16,837 nt of DNA. Source: Euryarchaeota archaeon UBA128. Its GTDB lineage: Archaea; Thermoplasmatota; Poseidoniia; Poseidoniales; Poseidoniaceae. Within the stretch, counting starts at the first letter, position 1. Every line of letters starts with the position of its first letter. The position numbers were made by a program, and so were the translations under genes. Positions 1 through 7,437 of this stretch are shown here, piece by piece. Below the pieces are notes generated by a model. It saw only the letters and a program-made list of their open reading frames with translations. It was not told the DNA's origin and made no database searches. The DNA is taken from assembly GCA_002496955.1 (NCBI GenBank), contig DALZ01000089.1, positions 1-16,837 on the forward strand, given 5' to 3'.

Positions 1-420
1 AACATCGAAACTTATCACTTCTAAGTCTCTGGTAGCCAACCGCCTCTGAAGATTACGGCGTAATAACAGCAAGGTTTCCTCGTAATCCAGTTTGGTAGAA
101 ATGGTGGCAACAATCGCACACTCATCACCTTCTGGTGTAACACACGACGCCCATGCAACTCCCGCACAAGCGCTCGCACCGTCATAGGCGTATGAGGTTG
201 CCATGTGACATTCAACCAATGTCCCCATCGGTAATGGGCGCGGCGGGGTTGCTTCAAAATTTAGTGGAAGCATTGCGCCTTTTGCTTCAATTAGCCGTGT
301 GTCACCAAGACCCAGTTCAACAAGACCTTGGTCATATGCATCTTCGGAGTTTTCACCCCAAGGTGCAACTGCGGTCATCAGCCATCCATGGCAACTTCTG
401 GGAACTCTACCAGGCTTCAT
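1..420 (-). CDS. Pyruvoyl-dependent arginine decarboxylase (PdaD) family protein, probably non-processing; C-terminus beyond the window
   Basis: The reading frame starts at ATG 418-420, just after an in-frame stop at 424-426, and runs open through base 1 (140 codons seen). Residues 26-140 resemble archaeal pyruvoyl-dependent arginine decarboxylase: an acidic helix followed by ELGLGDTRLIEAKGAMLP (about 35-52), then the family's LPMGTLV block (63-69) and a strand ECAIVATIS (100-108). Active members cut themselves at a Ser-Ser pair, and the second Ser becomes the pyruvoyl cofactor. Aligned from memory with the Methanocaldococcus jannaschii enzyme (Ser52-Ser53, Asn47, Glu109), this protein has Lys47-Gly48 at the cleavage site, Arg42 for Asn47 and Thr106 for the catalytic Glu. 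It therefore looks unable to self-process or decarboxylate, and may be a regulatory or structural paralogue. It is divergent from the small membrane protein gene, 29 bp away. Family membership is fairly sure; the role is unknown. Confidence 0.72.
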   Translation of the reverse strand, partial: MKPGRVPRSCHGWLMTAVAPWGENSEDAYDQGLVELGLGDTRLIEAKGAMLPLNFEATPPRPLPMGTLVECHMATSYAYDGASACAGVAWASCVTPEGDECAIVATISTKLDYEETLLLLRRNLQRRLATRDLEVISFDV

Positions 421-449
421 GATTCAAGACAGTCGCAAGAGGTTCTTGA

Positions 450-773
450 ATGAAATGGTTATCGGATATCATGGTCCGAATAACGAAACTGCTGATTTTT
501 ATGTCGGCTTTAGGTTTGGTCATATTTGGGTTAATGACCGATAGTAGTGGAACTGTTGCTTCATTTTCAACCATTTTTCTAGTATTTTTGATTGTTACAA
601 TATTTTCCATTTATTGGAACTCGTTTAGTAATCAATACAAAAAAAGAGATAACTCCACTCCCGGGGTAGGGTATGAACAAACTACTGGTTCTCAAAGTAA
701 AACAGCAGACTGGAGTGAAAATGATAACTTACCAAATCCCCTAGATTCTGATATTGATATACCATTGATGTAA
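450..773 (+). CDS. Small hypothetical membrane protein with two predicted transmembrane helices
   Basis: This is a 107-residue protein that I do not recognise. Two hydrophobic segments lie at about residues 13-30 and 37-57, separated by a short MTDSSGTVAS loop. They are followed by a polar C-terminal tail of about 50 residues that is rich in Asp, Asn, Ser and Thr and ends in acidic residues. Basic residues before the first helix (Arg10, Lys13) and just after the second (YKKRD, about 63-67) suggest a hairpin with both ends inside the cell. ATG at 450 is chosen because GAGG lies about 8 nt upstream. The frame is open throughout and its stop abuts the stop of the convergent fttA gene, as at other gene junctions here, which supports it being real. 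Function unknown. Confidence 0.6.
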   Translation: MKWLSDIMVRITKLLIFMSALGLVIFGLMTDSSGTVASFSTIFLVFLIVTIFSIYWNSFSNQYKKRDNSTPGVGYEQTTGSQSKTADWSENDNLPNPLDSDIDIPLM

Positions 774-2678
774 TCATAACAATCTGATTGTCTCGAGATT
801 TCTCGGCGCATATGTCCGGCACTTATACCGTTCTCTTAGGGTATGCCCAAGTTCATTACACTTGTGATAATCTCCATGGTGACAGATTATATTACGCGGT
901 TTTGGATGGATTTGTTCAACAAACTCTAGCAGTTGGCGTCGGTCAGAATGGCCCGAAAATCCGTCAATAGTAGCCATTTCACAACCCACTTTCACAATCT
1001 CTGTCTGACCATTTATTACCATGGGAACTTCGCTAAATCCCTTCTGCAATCTTCTGCCGAGCGTCCCTTCTGCCTGATAGCCAACAAAACACAATGAGTT
1101 GCGTTCGCTGTGTGCCCAGTTTTTGAAATACTCTACTACTGGTCCAGCATTCATCATACCCGATGTGGCCAACACAATACATGGAGAGGTATCCATGAGT
1201 ATGTTCTCGCGCAGATCTCGACTCTTCACTGGCCTGAACCACTCATTACTAAACGGGTTCCCTCCATCATCTTTCAATAAGGATTTTCTTAAACTACTTG
1301 TGAGATAATTTGGATGAGCAGCATGAATAGCTGTTGCCTCTTGAATCATCCCATCTAACCAAACAGGCACGGGTTTCACAGTGCCTGAGCGAAATAATTC
1401 GTCGATAGCAATCATAACTTCTTGGCTTCGACCAACTGCAAAAACTGGGAAGATAATTTTGCCACCTCGGTTTATTGTGCGCGAAACTATATCCATTAAC
1501 TCTTGATTTGCTTCTTGTCTAGATGGTTGATAGTCGCCCTCGGAGCCGTATGTTGATTCAAGAACCAGTGATTCGACACGGGGAAATCGCGTATTTGCGG
1601 CATCAAACAACCACGACTTCTCATATTTCTGGTCACCGCTAAAGAGTAGATTGTGCTTCCCGTCCCCGATGTGTAAGTGTACTGCTGATGAACCAATTAT
1701 GTGACCTGAATTTGAAAAAGTCATCTTTATGTCCGGTGCGATATCAGTTGTCTGGTCCCATGGAACATCGACAACATGTTTTTGACAGGTCCTGATATCT
1801 TCCATGCTGTAAGGTGCCATCCGCCCTTCAGAACCACTAATTTTGAGATAATCAGTCTGTAGTAGTAGCATCAAGTCCCTAGTTGGGGGAGTACAAAAAA
1901 CAGGTCCACGATACCCGTATTTGAACAGGACAGGCAACATACCAGCATGGTCTAAATGTGCATGGGTCAATATCACAGCGTCTATTTTTTCGATCGGAAG
2001 CGCTTCTGGAGCGTTGAAAAAGGGCATTGGATCTAATTCATTTGCTACGTTAACACCCACATCAATCATTATCCTTGATTCATTAGTTGTCACCAAATGG
2101 CATGCTCTACCGACTTCTCGATACGAGCCCAGAGCAGTTATTCTTGCCCAGGTTGAGCCGGGGCGTTGTGGACGGTGCATGTTCAAACCAAAGTCCTTCA
2201 ACAATTTCTTTCTCTCCACAGCGTTGGCCTGACGATATCCTCTAATATCGTGAACGGTTTTTGAGAGCAATGGTGGGGTTCTCTCAACAATTGGAATCCA
2301 TCCAGCTTTATCCCTTATTTCACTCACATTAGCACCCCTCCTGCCAACGGCTTCGCCTGGATTCTTGCACTGAATTATAACCTCACTGAAGCAGGCGTCA
2401 AAATACATTTGAGTGATTTCTGCTGACTCGGGTATTACCGATTCTATGATTGCTCTTGCTTCTTGCTCCGGTTTGACGATTTTTGGATCTGGTCGAATCT
2501 TTATCTTGCGCTTGATTTTTTTGGCGATTTTTCCAACCAACCCGTCGCCACCACCGAATTTTTGTGGCGAGTCGGTAACAATTGCAATATCTCCAGCCTC
2601 CAAATCAACTTTGTAATCTATCGATTTAGGGACTAACTTGGCTATTTCATCTTTCAGTTCTTTAAATGTGAGGCGCAC
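774..2678 (-). CDS. fttA: FttA / aCPSF1: archaeal transcription-termination ribonuclease (KH-MBL-beta-CASP)
   Basis: FttA (aCPSF1) is the archaeal homologue of CPSF73. It cuts nascent RNA at U-rich 3' ends and releases RNA polymerase. The 634-residue length fits the family. Residues 1-65 and about 70-145 form the two N-terminal KH-type RNA-binding regions, the second with GEAVGRRGANVSEIR around 108-122. The metallo-beta-lactamase part has THAHLDHAG with His239, His241, Asp243 and His244, the His326 motif (SGHIIGS) and Asp349 (FSGDQ). The beta-CASP part has ESTYG at about 374-378, FPVFAVGRSQE (410-420), LATSGMM (503-509), and the C-terminal histidines SGHSD (His577) and CHHGD (His600). All expected metal ligands are present. 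The start is GTG, preceded by a GGGTGGT Shine-Dalgarno-like stretch. It lies 74 bp downstream of psmB on the same strand; this linkage is known in other archaea. Confidence 0.96.
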   Translation of the reverse strand: MRLTFKELKDEIAKLVPKSIDYKVDLEAGDIAIVTDSPQKFGGGDGLVGKIAKKIKRKIKIRPDPKIVKPEQEARAIIESVIPESAEITQMYFDACFSEVIIQCKNPGEAVGRRGANVSEIRDKAGWIPIVERTPPLLSKTVHDIRGYRQANAVERKKLLKDFGLNMHRPQRPGSTWARITALGSYREVGRACHLVTTNESRIMIDVGVNVANELDPMPFFNAPEALPIEKIDAVILTHAHLDHAGMLPVLFKYGYRGPVFCTPPTRDLMLLLQTDYLKISGSEGRMAPYSMEDIRTCQKHVVDVPWDQTTDIAPDIKMTFSNSGHIIGSSAVHLHIGDGKHNLLFSGDQKYEKSWLFDAANTRFPRVESLVLESTYGSEGDYQPSRQEANQELMDIVSRTINRGGKIIFPVFAVGRSQEVMIAIDELFRSGTVKPVPVWLDGMIQEATAIHAAHPNYLTSSLRKSLLKDDGGNPFSNEWFRPVKSRDLRENILMDTSPCIVLATSGMMNAGPVVEYFKNWAHSERNSLCFVGYQAEGTLGRRLQKGFSEVPMVINGQTEIVKVGCEMATIDGFSGHSDRRQLLEFVEQIHPKPRNIICHHGDYHKCNELGHTLRERYKCRTYAPRNLETIRLL

Positions 2679-2752
2679 TTTACCACCCTTTGATTCCCGA
2701 GTCTATCGACCAGTGTGACAAGCACATTGCAGTATACTGCGGGAAATTAATA

Positions 2753-3379
2753 TCAAGATAGTAACTTGCTGATTTGGTCTTGTGTTTGCAATACAAAGCC
2801 ATCTTTTTCAGTTATTACGGCGAGGTCCATGCCATTGCCGGAGGCTGCGTCACGTTGTCCTGACGCATGTAATGCTCGGGCTGCAAGTCTTAATGCTTCG
2901 GACTCTGTCATATCGGGCTTGAATCCGTCTTCAAGGACACCATACATGTAAGGAGAGCCTGAACCAGTTGCGCAATAAACATCGGGAATCGAACCCCCTG
3001 CTGAGTCGATGGAATAAACATGCCCACCGTCATCATCTACTCCTACAATCAGCAACTGAACCCAATGTGGTCTTCCTGAGAGAATGTTTGCGGTTAAAGT
3101 TGCAGCACCTTTCACCGTCATCGGTTGCTGACGCCTTAGCTCAAATAGTGCGACCTCTGCCGAAAGCGTGCGGGATAGCGATTGCGCGTGTCCGACAAGA
3201 CCAGCAGTCGTAAGCGCTAATTTATCGCCAATTTTGAATAATTTTTGGACTGATTTGTTCGCAATGAAATGTCCCATAGTAGCTCTATGATCCGCACCAA
3301 CAACGACTCCACCTTTGAAAGTAATACCAAGCGTACTGGTTCCGGTCTTTAGCACATTTGCATTGTTCTCCATCATCAT
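2753..3379 (-). CDS. psmB: Proteasome subunit beta (threonine protease)
   Basis: This is the catalytic beta subunit of the archaeal 20S proteasome, which degrades unfolded and tagged proteins in the cytoplasm. The 208-residue precursor begins with a 13-residue propeptide ending in Gly13; cleavage would expose Thr14 as the N-terminal nucleophile (TGTSTLGI). In mature numbering, Asp17 (GADHR) and Lys33 (SVQKLF) are in place, and the TGSGSP motif and the QRDAASG segment supply the other active-site Ser and Asp residues. Three consecutive ATG codons open the frame; the first is taken, though initiation at the second or third would shorten only the propeptide. A GGGGTTG stretch lies just upstream. 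It is the first gene of a psmB-fttA pair. The alpha subunit is not in the window. Confidence 0.96.
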   Translation of the reverse strand: MMMENNANVLKTGTSTLGITFKGGVVVGADHRATMGHFIANKSVQKLFKIGDKLALTTAGLVGHAQSLSRTLSAEVALFELRRQQPMTVKGAATLTANILSGRPHWVQLLIVGVDDDGGHVYSIDSAGGSIPDVYCATGSGSPYMYGVLEDGFKPDMTESEALRLAARALHASGQRDAASGNGMDLAVITEKDGFVLQTQDQISKLLS

Positions 3380-3490
3380 TTACAACCCCGTAGACGGCAC
3401 CTTTTGAACATTGGTGCGTAATAGGCTGAAGCACAATCTATTTCAATATTGATATTCGTTCGTAAAACAAGGATTGGAAAACCCATCATT

Positions 3491-3528
3491 TGTATCTAAA
3501 TCAACGCAGTATTATTGTGATAGATACA
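3491..3528. promoter_or_regulatory. Inverted repeat upstream of sepF, possible operator
   Basis: TGTATCTA (3491-3498) is repeated as its exact reverse complement TAGATACA (3521-3528), with a 22-bp spacer. The half-sites are 30 bp apart centre to centre, about three helical turns, so a protein could bind both on one face of the DNA. The right arm ends 13 bp before the sepF ATG, where a transcription start would be expected. The sequence shows the repeat; its regulatory role is inference. A shorter palindrome, TCAATATTGA (3443-3452), lies nearer psmB in the same 161-bp divergent gap. Confidence 0.4.
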
Positions 3529-3541
3529 TCTAGCGCCTAAT

Positions 3542-4120
3542 ATGAAGCGTAAGAAGGATGAAGACCCTCATCAATCTTCACTCGATTCATTTGCGAACAT
3601 CTCGCTTCCAAGCATGCCTGATTTAGACAAACTCGCTAAGGCAGATAAAATGCTGAAACAGGCCGATGATGCACAAAACTCAACAAAAAAATCCTCGCTA
3701 AATACTTTTGATATGCCGAGTATGTCGAGAGTCGAAAAACAAAACCAAGTACCATCAAAATTAATCTTTCATAACTTAGCAAACAAATATCCTGACCCAC
3801 CCATAACCTCTTCTGAAACCGGTCTAGTTGTCCATAGAGCAGTGTTAAATGACATAACTGGAACATCAACCTTACTGGATTGGTTATCAGATGGACATGC
3901 TTCGATTGTTGAGATGGGTAGACTAATCAAGCGCGAAACAGAGTTCAGTGCTGCTCTAGATGCGATGCATACATTCATTGAAGGCGATTTAGGAGGGCAA
4001 ATTATACAACTTACTGATACCAGATTAATGCTACTGCCTCCCGGCTGTCGAGGTCTAAAGGGAGTCGAGATGGAAGCTTTCGCCGCCAGTGCTGAAGAGT
4101 TAGGTCGGAGAAGGTTGTAA
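3542..4120 (+). CDS. sepF: SepF-family cell-division protein with an extended N-terminus
   Basis: SepF anchors FtsZ to the membrane in most FtsZ-using archaea and in Gram-positive bacteria. The C-terminal domain at about residues 98-170 fits it: VLNDITGTSTLLDWLSDGHA, then a strand SIVEMGRLI, a helix (about 133-147) and the diagnostic GGQIIQLTDTRLMLLPPG (about 151-168). The first 90 residues are polar and probably disordered, beginning MKRKKDED. They contain two related short stretches, SSLDSFANISLPSMPDL (12-28) and SSLNTFDMPSMSRV (51-64), which may be interaction motifs. I do not see a clear amphipathic membrane-targeting helix at the extreme N-terminus, unlike typical SepF. A tail of about 20 residues follows the domain. 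The stop overlaps the zpr1 start (TAATG), indicating coupled translation. ftsZ is not in the window. Family assignment is by motif, without a search. Confidence 0.7.
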   Translation: MKRKKDEDPHQSSLDSFANISLPSMPDLDKLAKADKMLKQADDAQNSTKKSSLNTFDMPSMSRVEKQNQVPSKLIFHNLANKYPDPPITSSETGLVVHRAVLNDITGTSTLLDWLSDGHASIVEMGRLIKRETEFSAALDAMHTFIEGDLGGQIIQLTDTRLMLLPPGCRGLKGVEMEAFAASAEELGRRRL

Positions 4121-4752
4121 TGCAAGAGTCTCCGGTAGACATCCCATGCCCTGTTTGCCAAAAAACGGGGGAAGTTTACATGATTGCACATATAGATCAA
4201 ATACCATATTTTGGCGAGCATACCCAAGTAACTGTAATGTGCCACTCTTGCGGCTGGAAGCAAACAGATTTCATTCCTGCAGAAGGTAACAAAGCAGGCT
4301 GCTGGTCAATCAGTTTGGTCAATACCTCGCAACTAAAATCTCGAGTCGTGCGTTCATCTTCGTGTACTATAAGAATACCAGAATTAGACTTACAAGTAAA
4401 CCCTGGCACTAACTCAACCGGTTATGTGTCTAACGTTGAGGGCGTTATCAATCGTTTCTTGGAGGTAATTAATATGGTTTTGAGGGATTTACGCCATGAT
4501 ATAACTAATTTGTATGGTGAAGAGACAAGTGACGACATATCCAAAACGATGGAAGATGTTGTAAAGTTAGAGGGCTTAATCGATCGCCTCAACGGCATTG
4601 GTCAGGAAGGGTGTGCTCCGCTAACTATTGAGTTTCTAGATCCACACGGTCATTCGATGATAATTGATGATACAGCGGTTGAAAGGGATTTGACAGAAGA
4701 GGAAATATTGACTCTACCAACCGGCCCTGAACCAGCCGTATTTTCGCCTTAG
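4120..4752 (+). CDS. ZPR1-family zinc-finger protein
   Basis: This is an archaeal ZPR1-type protein of 210 residues with a single ZPR1 unit, where the eukaryotic protein has two. The zinc ribbon is formed by Cys10-x2-Cys13 and Cys41-x2-Cys44 (PCPVCQ ... MCHSCGWK). The beta domain follows, with the family signature SCTIRIPELDLQVNPG at about residues 81-96 and the GYVSNVEGVINRFLEVI helix after it. Eukaryotic ZPR1 has been linked to eEF1A folding. The archaeal role is not established; an analogous chaperone-like function for aEF1A is inference. Its ATG shares a base with the sepF stop codon, and its own stop directly abuts the stop of the convergent trpS gene. Confidence 0.9.
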   Translation: MQESPVDIPCPVCQKTGEVYMIAHIDQIPYFGEHTQVTVMCHSCGWKQTDFIPAEGNKAGCWSISLVNTSQLKSRVVRSSSCTIRIPELDLQVNPGTNSTGYVSNVEGVINRFLEVINMVLRDLRHDITNLYGEETSDDISKTMEDVVKLEGLIDRLNGIGQEGCAPLTIEFLDPHGHSMIIDDTAVERDLTEEEILTLPTGPEPAVFSP

Positions 4753-6138
4753 TTACAAAGCGTCACCAGCAAGGAAATCGTTTGTTAAGTGTTGAGTTTG
4801 GGCTTTCATTTCTTGATGATTTATCATCCATTCAGATGCCTTATCAACGCATATTTGTTTCATTTCACCGGCTAAAATCTTACCGTTTCGATAATCCTTG
4901 TTAATCTCTGATAAGTAATCATCATCAGTTTCAAAGAAATACATCAAATATTGATAAGCAACATCAACATCTGGATTGCCACCCAATCTCCGATGCTCCT
5001 CAATGGTAGATTGGCCGCCAGAATATGCACGCTTAATCTTCTTGGTTATTGTTGATATGTCGTCATCCAGAAATATAGTTGTCTTTGGCTTGCTACTGCT
5101 CATTTTCTGTCCGGTCAAACCCACGGCAAAATGATGGTAGGTAGAGGACGGCGCAAGCAATCCCAAGCCTCCAAGTTTCCGCTCAAGATTTAGTAACTTC
5201 ATTCTTATCGCAGTTATATCTTTTTTTGTCGCACTGGGGACTACAATTGTTCCTTGTTTAGGATTTGAATTAATATCTGAAAAACCTAAATCGGTCAGAG
5301 ATTGAACAATCATGTTGAATATTTCTGCAACCTTACCTTTGTCGATTCTACCGTTAGGTTGTTGCCCTAACAATTCTGCGTTATCTTCTTGCACAGACAA
5401 ACCAATTAGAATACCTGGCCCAGTGTTATCTTTGAGGTTAAACCAATTTGATTTAGACGCAATGCCTCTGGTGAGCCTTAGATGTGGGTCTTGGTCTACA
5501 CCTACTGGTACGACAATAGGCCTCAAGCCGCCAAATTCTTCGGTTTGAGGATGAAGAATATCACCAACCTGAACCATCGGTGCCTGAATATGAGCGAGAT
5601 TAGTATCGCCTTTGAAACCATAAATTGATTCGAATTCGCTGAGATTAGTGCGGGTGCCAAGTTGAAACCCAAGACGTTGAACTTGGGAGCGAGAAGACTG
5701 GAAATAGACATCGGTGCTGTCTGAATCTAGGCCCAAAGCAGCATAATTAGCAATATACTCTTCTAGAGCAATTTTCCGGCCTCTAGTCAAGTTAATGCCG
5801 CGCGTAGCTTGGCTTTCTAGATCAGCGACTGCAATGGTCACATCGCCGCCGATCTTCTGCAACCACTTAACTTGCTCAATTACCATGGAGTGTCCCAAAT
5901 GCATTCGGCCGCTAGGCATTAGTCCTGTCAAAACACCAAACGAGTCACCAGTTTTCTGAGCATTTAGTATTAAGTCAAAGTCTCGGTGAGCAAAGACGAT
6001 ACCTCTCCTGTGTAGATGAGAGGGGTTTGGCAAAGTCAGGTTGTTGAAATTTGATAAGCCAAATTGATCGATAATTCTGGAATAGTCTGTAGATTGCGTG
6101 CTGCTCCACGGGTCGATGTTTAATTTGTCTTCGACCAC
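4753..6138 (-). CDS. trpS: Tryptophanyl-tRNA synthetase, archaeal type with a large internal insertion
   Basis: This class I synthetase charges tRNA-Trp. The N-terminal part matches archaeal/eukaryal TrpRS: DPWSS (9-13), RRGIVFAHRDF (44-54), then TGLMPSGRMHLGHS with the HIGH-like MHLGH at 79-83. VPVGVDQDPHLRLTR (210-224) and KMSSSK (345-350) complete the active site, and a C-terminal helical region follows. Between RLTRGIASK (about 229) and TYHHFAVGL (333) there are about 100 residues, against a few tens in methanogen and Pyrococcus enzymes, so the protein is 461 residues rather than about 365-385. Haloarchaeal TrpRS is also enlarged, so this may be a lineage trait. The GTG start is supported by GAGGG six bases upstream. 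It lies 71 bp downstream of the surface-protein gene, on the same strand. Confidence 0.95.
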   Translation of the reverse strand: MVEDKLNIDPWSSTQSTDYSRIIDQFGLSNFNNLTLPNPSHLHRRGIVFAHRDFDLILNAQKTGDSFGVLTGLMPSGRMHLGHSMVIEQVKWLQKIGGDVTIAVADLESQATRGINLTRGRKIALEEYIANYAALGLDSDSTDVYFQSSRSQVQRLGFQLGTRTNLSEFESIYGFKGDTNLAHIQAPMVQVGDILHPQTEEFGGLRPIVVPVGVDQDPHLRLTRGIASKSNWFNLKDNTGPGILIGLSVQEDNAELLGQQPNGRIDKGKVAEIFNMIVQSLTDLGFSDINSNPKQGTIVVPSATKKDITAIRMKLLNLERKLGGLGLLAPSSTYHHFAVGLTGQKMSSSKPKTTIFLDDDISTITKKIKRAYSGGQSTIEEHRRLGGNPDVDVAYQYLMYFFETDDDYLSEINKDYRNGKILAGEMKQICVDKASEWMINHQEMKAQTQHLTNDFLAGDAL

Positions 6139-6144
6139 TTTGTT

Positions 6145-6149
6145 CCCTC
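6145..6149 (-). promoter_or_regulatory. Ribosome-binding site supporting the GTG start of trpS
   Basis: On the minus strand GAGGG is followed by six bases (AACAAA) and then GTG. It is one of the clearer Shine-Dalgarno matches in the window and favours the GTG at 6136-6138 over internal starts. Confidence 0.55.
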
Positions 6150-6209
6150 GGTTCTAACTCAATAGCCTTATCACATCAAGCCTTCGATAGTTACGACGAG
6201 ATTGTTGCT

Positions 6210-7421
6210 TTATTGAACCGGTTCTCGCTTTTTCGCAAGGGGTCCTAGACCCTCGCGCTTCAACACAAGCATCATACCCAAAACGGCAGTTGCACCAACT
6301 GCGACAGCAGCATATGGTAACCAATCAGCGCTGTCGACCGCCCTTGGCTCAAGCAACCAGGTGAACACTAGGTTATCTTGGTCAACAAATCGCTTTGACC
6401 ACTTGAATAAGTCAGTAGTCTCATGAGCAGCTATTGTGATTGCCGATGAATGATTATTCCAAAATTCAGCGATTCCCATGACATCATAGTAACTATCATC
6501 AACGGTTATTTCTACTTGGTTGCCATCCAAAATACTCAGGTGTAAGTAGCCACTGTTAACCTTACTATAACCTTGTTTTGTACGGCGTTCGTCGGTTATA
6601 TCCGCAAGTTCTGAATTGTTAGAGGTTATCGAAATAATATCAGATTCCCCAATGTCTAATTTCCATGTTATAGGCAAGTTCCAGCGCTCAGGGAATAGTT
6701 GTGTGCATTGTTCGGTTATTAATGACTCAAACCTAATTACATAGTTGCCTCCTGTAGGTTCGATGGAATGGTTAAACTCATAACATCTGCTTTTTGCCCA
6801 ATAAGACCAAGCCTGTCCCCAAGTTGTTAACCAAGCCTCTGCCTCGTTAGCGATGTAATCTTCAATATCCGAATCATGTCTAATAGTCGCTTCATTAACT
6901 CGGCCAATCCAGTACATATTTACCAAGCCACCCTCATCTACCGCAGTTTGTAACTCTGACACTGAGCCGATTATTTGCTCTAAACTACCCCCACGACGAC
7001 CTAGATTGTACCAATCCCAGAGGTCGGTTGGACTATCACTTGAATTATGCCATGCTGTGTAATCTAATCCGTTTTTATCACCATGAACGGTAAAACCTTG
7101 GTCGGCTATTACCTGATGTTGCGCCATTGTCAAACCATTTGGCGTGTAAGTTGAGAGTGGGTTGTTGCCCCAATTGCTTGAAAGTGTTCGCTCCTGTATA
7201 TACTCTCGACAAACACCAGCAACGGCACCAGGATCTGCACCCCAAGATAAACCTGGAATACCATAGCAACCGAATTCATCGCCGACATTCAACCGCTCTT
7301 GGACCAGATTTGTGTTCAACCATCCATCCTCTTTCCATTCACTGCTCGCCACAACAACTGGTGAAAACACAAGACCTGCAATTATTGCAAGAACAGAAAA
7401 TGTCGAAATGGCATGTCTCAA
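6210..7421 (-). CDS. Exported surface protein of unknown function: signal peptide, ectodomain, C-terminal membrane anchor
   Basis: I do not recognise the 403-residue protein. Residues 1-26 form a Sec-type signal peptide (MRHAIS, a hydrophobic core to about 20, likely cut after VVVAS). The ectodomain is rich in Trp, Tyr and acidic residues and has only four cysteines (52, 71, 213, 239), which suggests two disulphides. It carries several N-x-S/T sequons, for example Asn126, Asn217 and Asn268. A transmembrane helix at about 368-387 is followed by a basic tail (KREGLGPLAKKREPVQ), giving an outside-in single-pass topology. Downstream of the in-frame stop at 7440-7442 the only plausible start is TTG at 7419-7421, because there is no ATG or GTG before the signal peptide. 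A 20-bp palindrome sits just upstream. It is followed by trpS on the same strand, with no evident functional link. Confidence 0.8.
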   Translation of the reverse strand: MRHAISTFSVLAIIAGLVFSPVVVASSEWKEDGWLNTNLVQERLNVGDEFGCYGIPGLSWGADPGAVAGVCREYIQERTLSSNWGNNPLSTYTPNGLTMAQHQVIADQGFTVHGDKNGLDYTAWHNSSDSPTDLWDWYNLGRRGGSLEQIIGSVSELQTAVDEGGLVNMYWIGRVNEATIRHDSDIEDYIANEAEAWLTTWGQAWSYWAKSRCYEFNHSIEPTGGNYVIRFESLITEQCTQLFPERWNLPITWKLDIGESDIISITSNNSELADITDERRTKQGYSKVNSGYLHLSILDGNQVEITVDDSYYDVMGIAEFWNNHSSAITIAAHETTDLFKWSKRFVDQDNLVFTWLLEPRAVDSADWLPYAAVAVGATAVLGMMLVLKREGLGPLAKKREPVQ

Positions 7422-7437
7422 ATTTCCACTACCCGGC

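Noticed and set aside
21..257. 78-codon minus-strand frame at the left edge, and plus-strand frames 153-422 and 299-544
   Set aside because: The edge-open minus frame 1-420 matches the PdaD family, which explains these as shadows in other frames; their translations are Arg/His/Pro-rich.
774..3379. psmB-fttA adjacency as a novel functional link
   Set aside because: The linkage is already known in other archaea, so it supports the annotation but is not new.
3769..4263. 164-codon minus-strand frame opposite sepF and zpr1
   Set aside because: It is antisense to two overlapping genes with clear family motifs; its own translation shows no recognisable domain.
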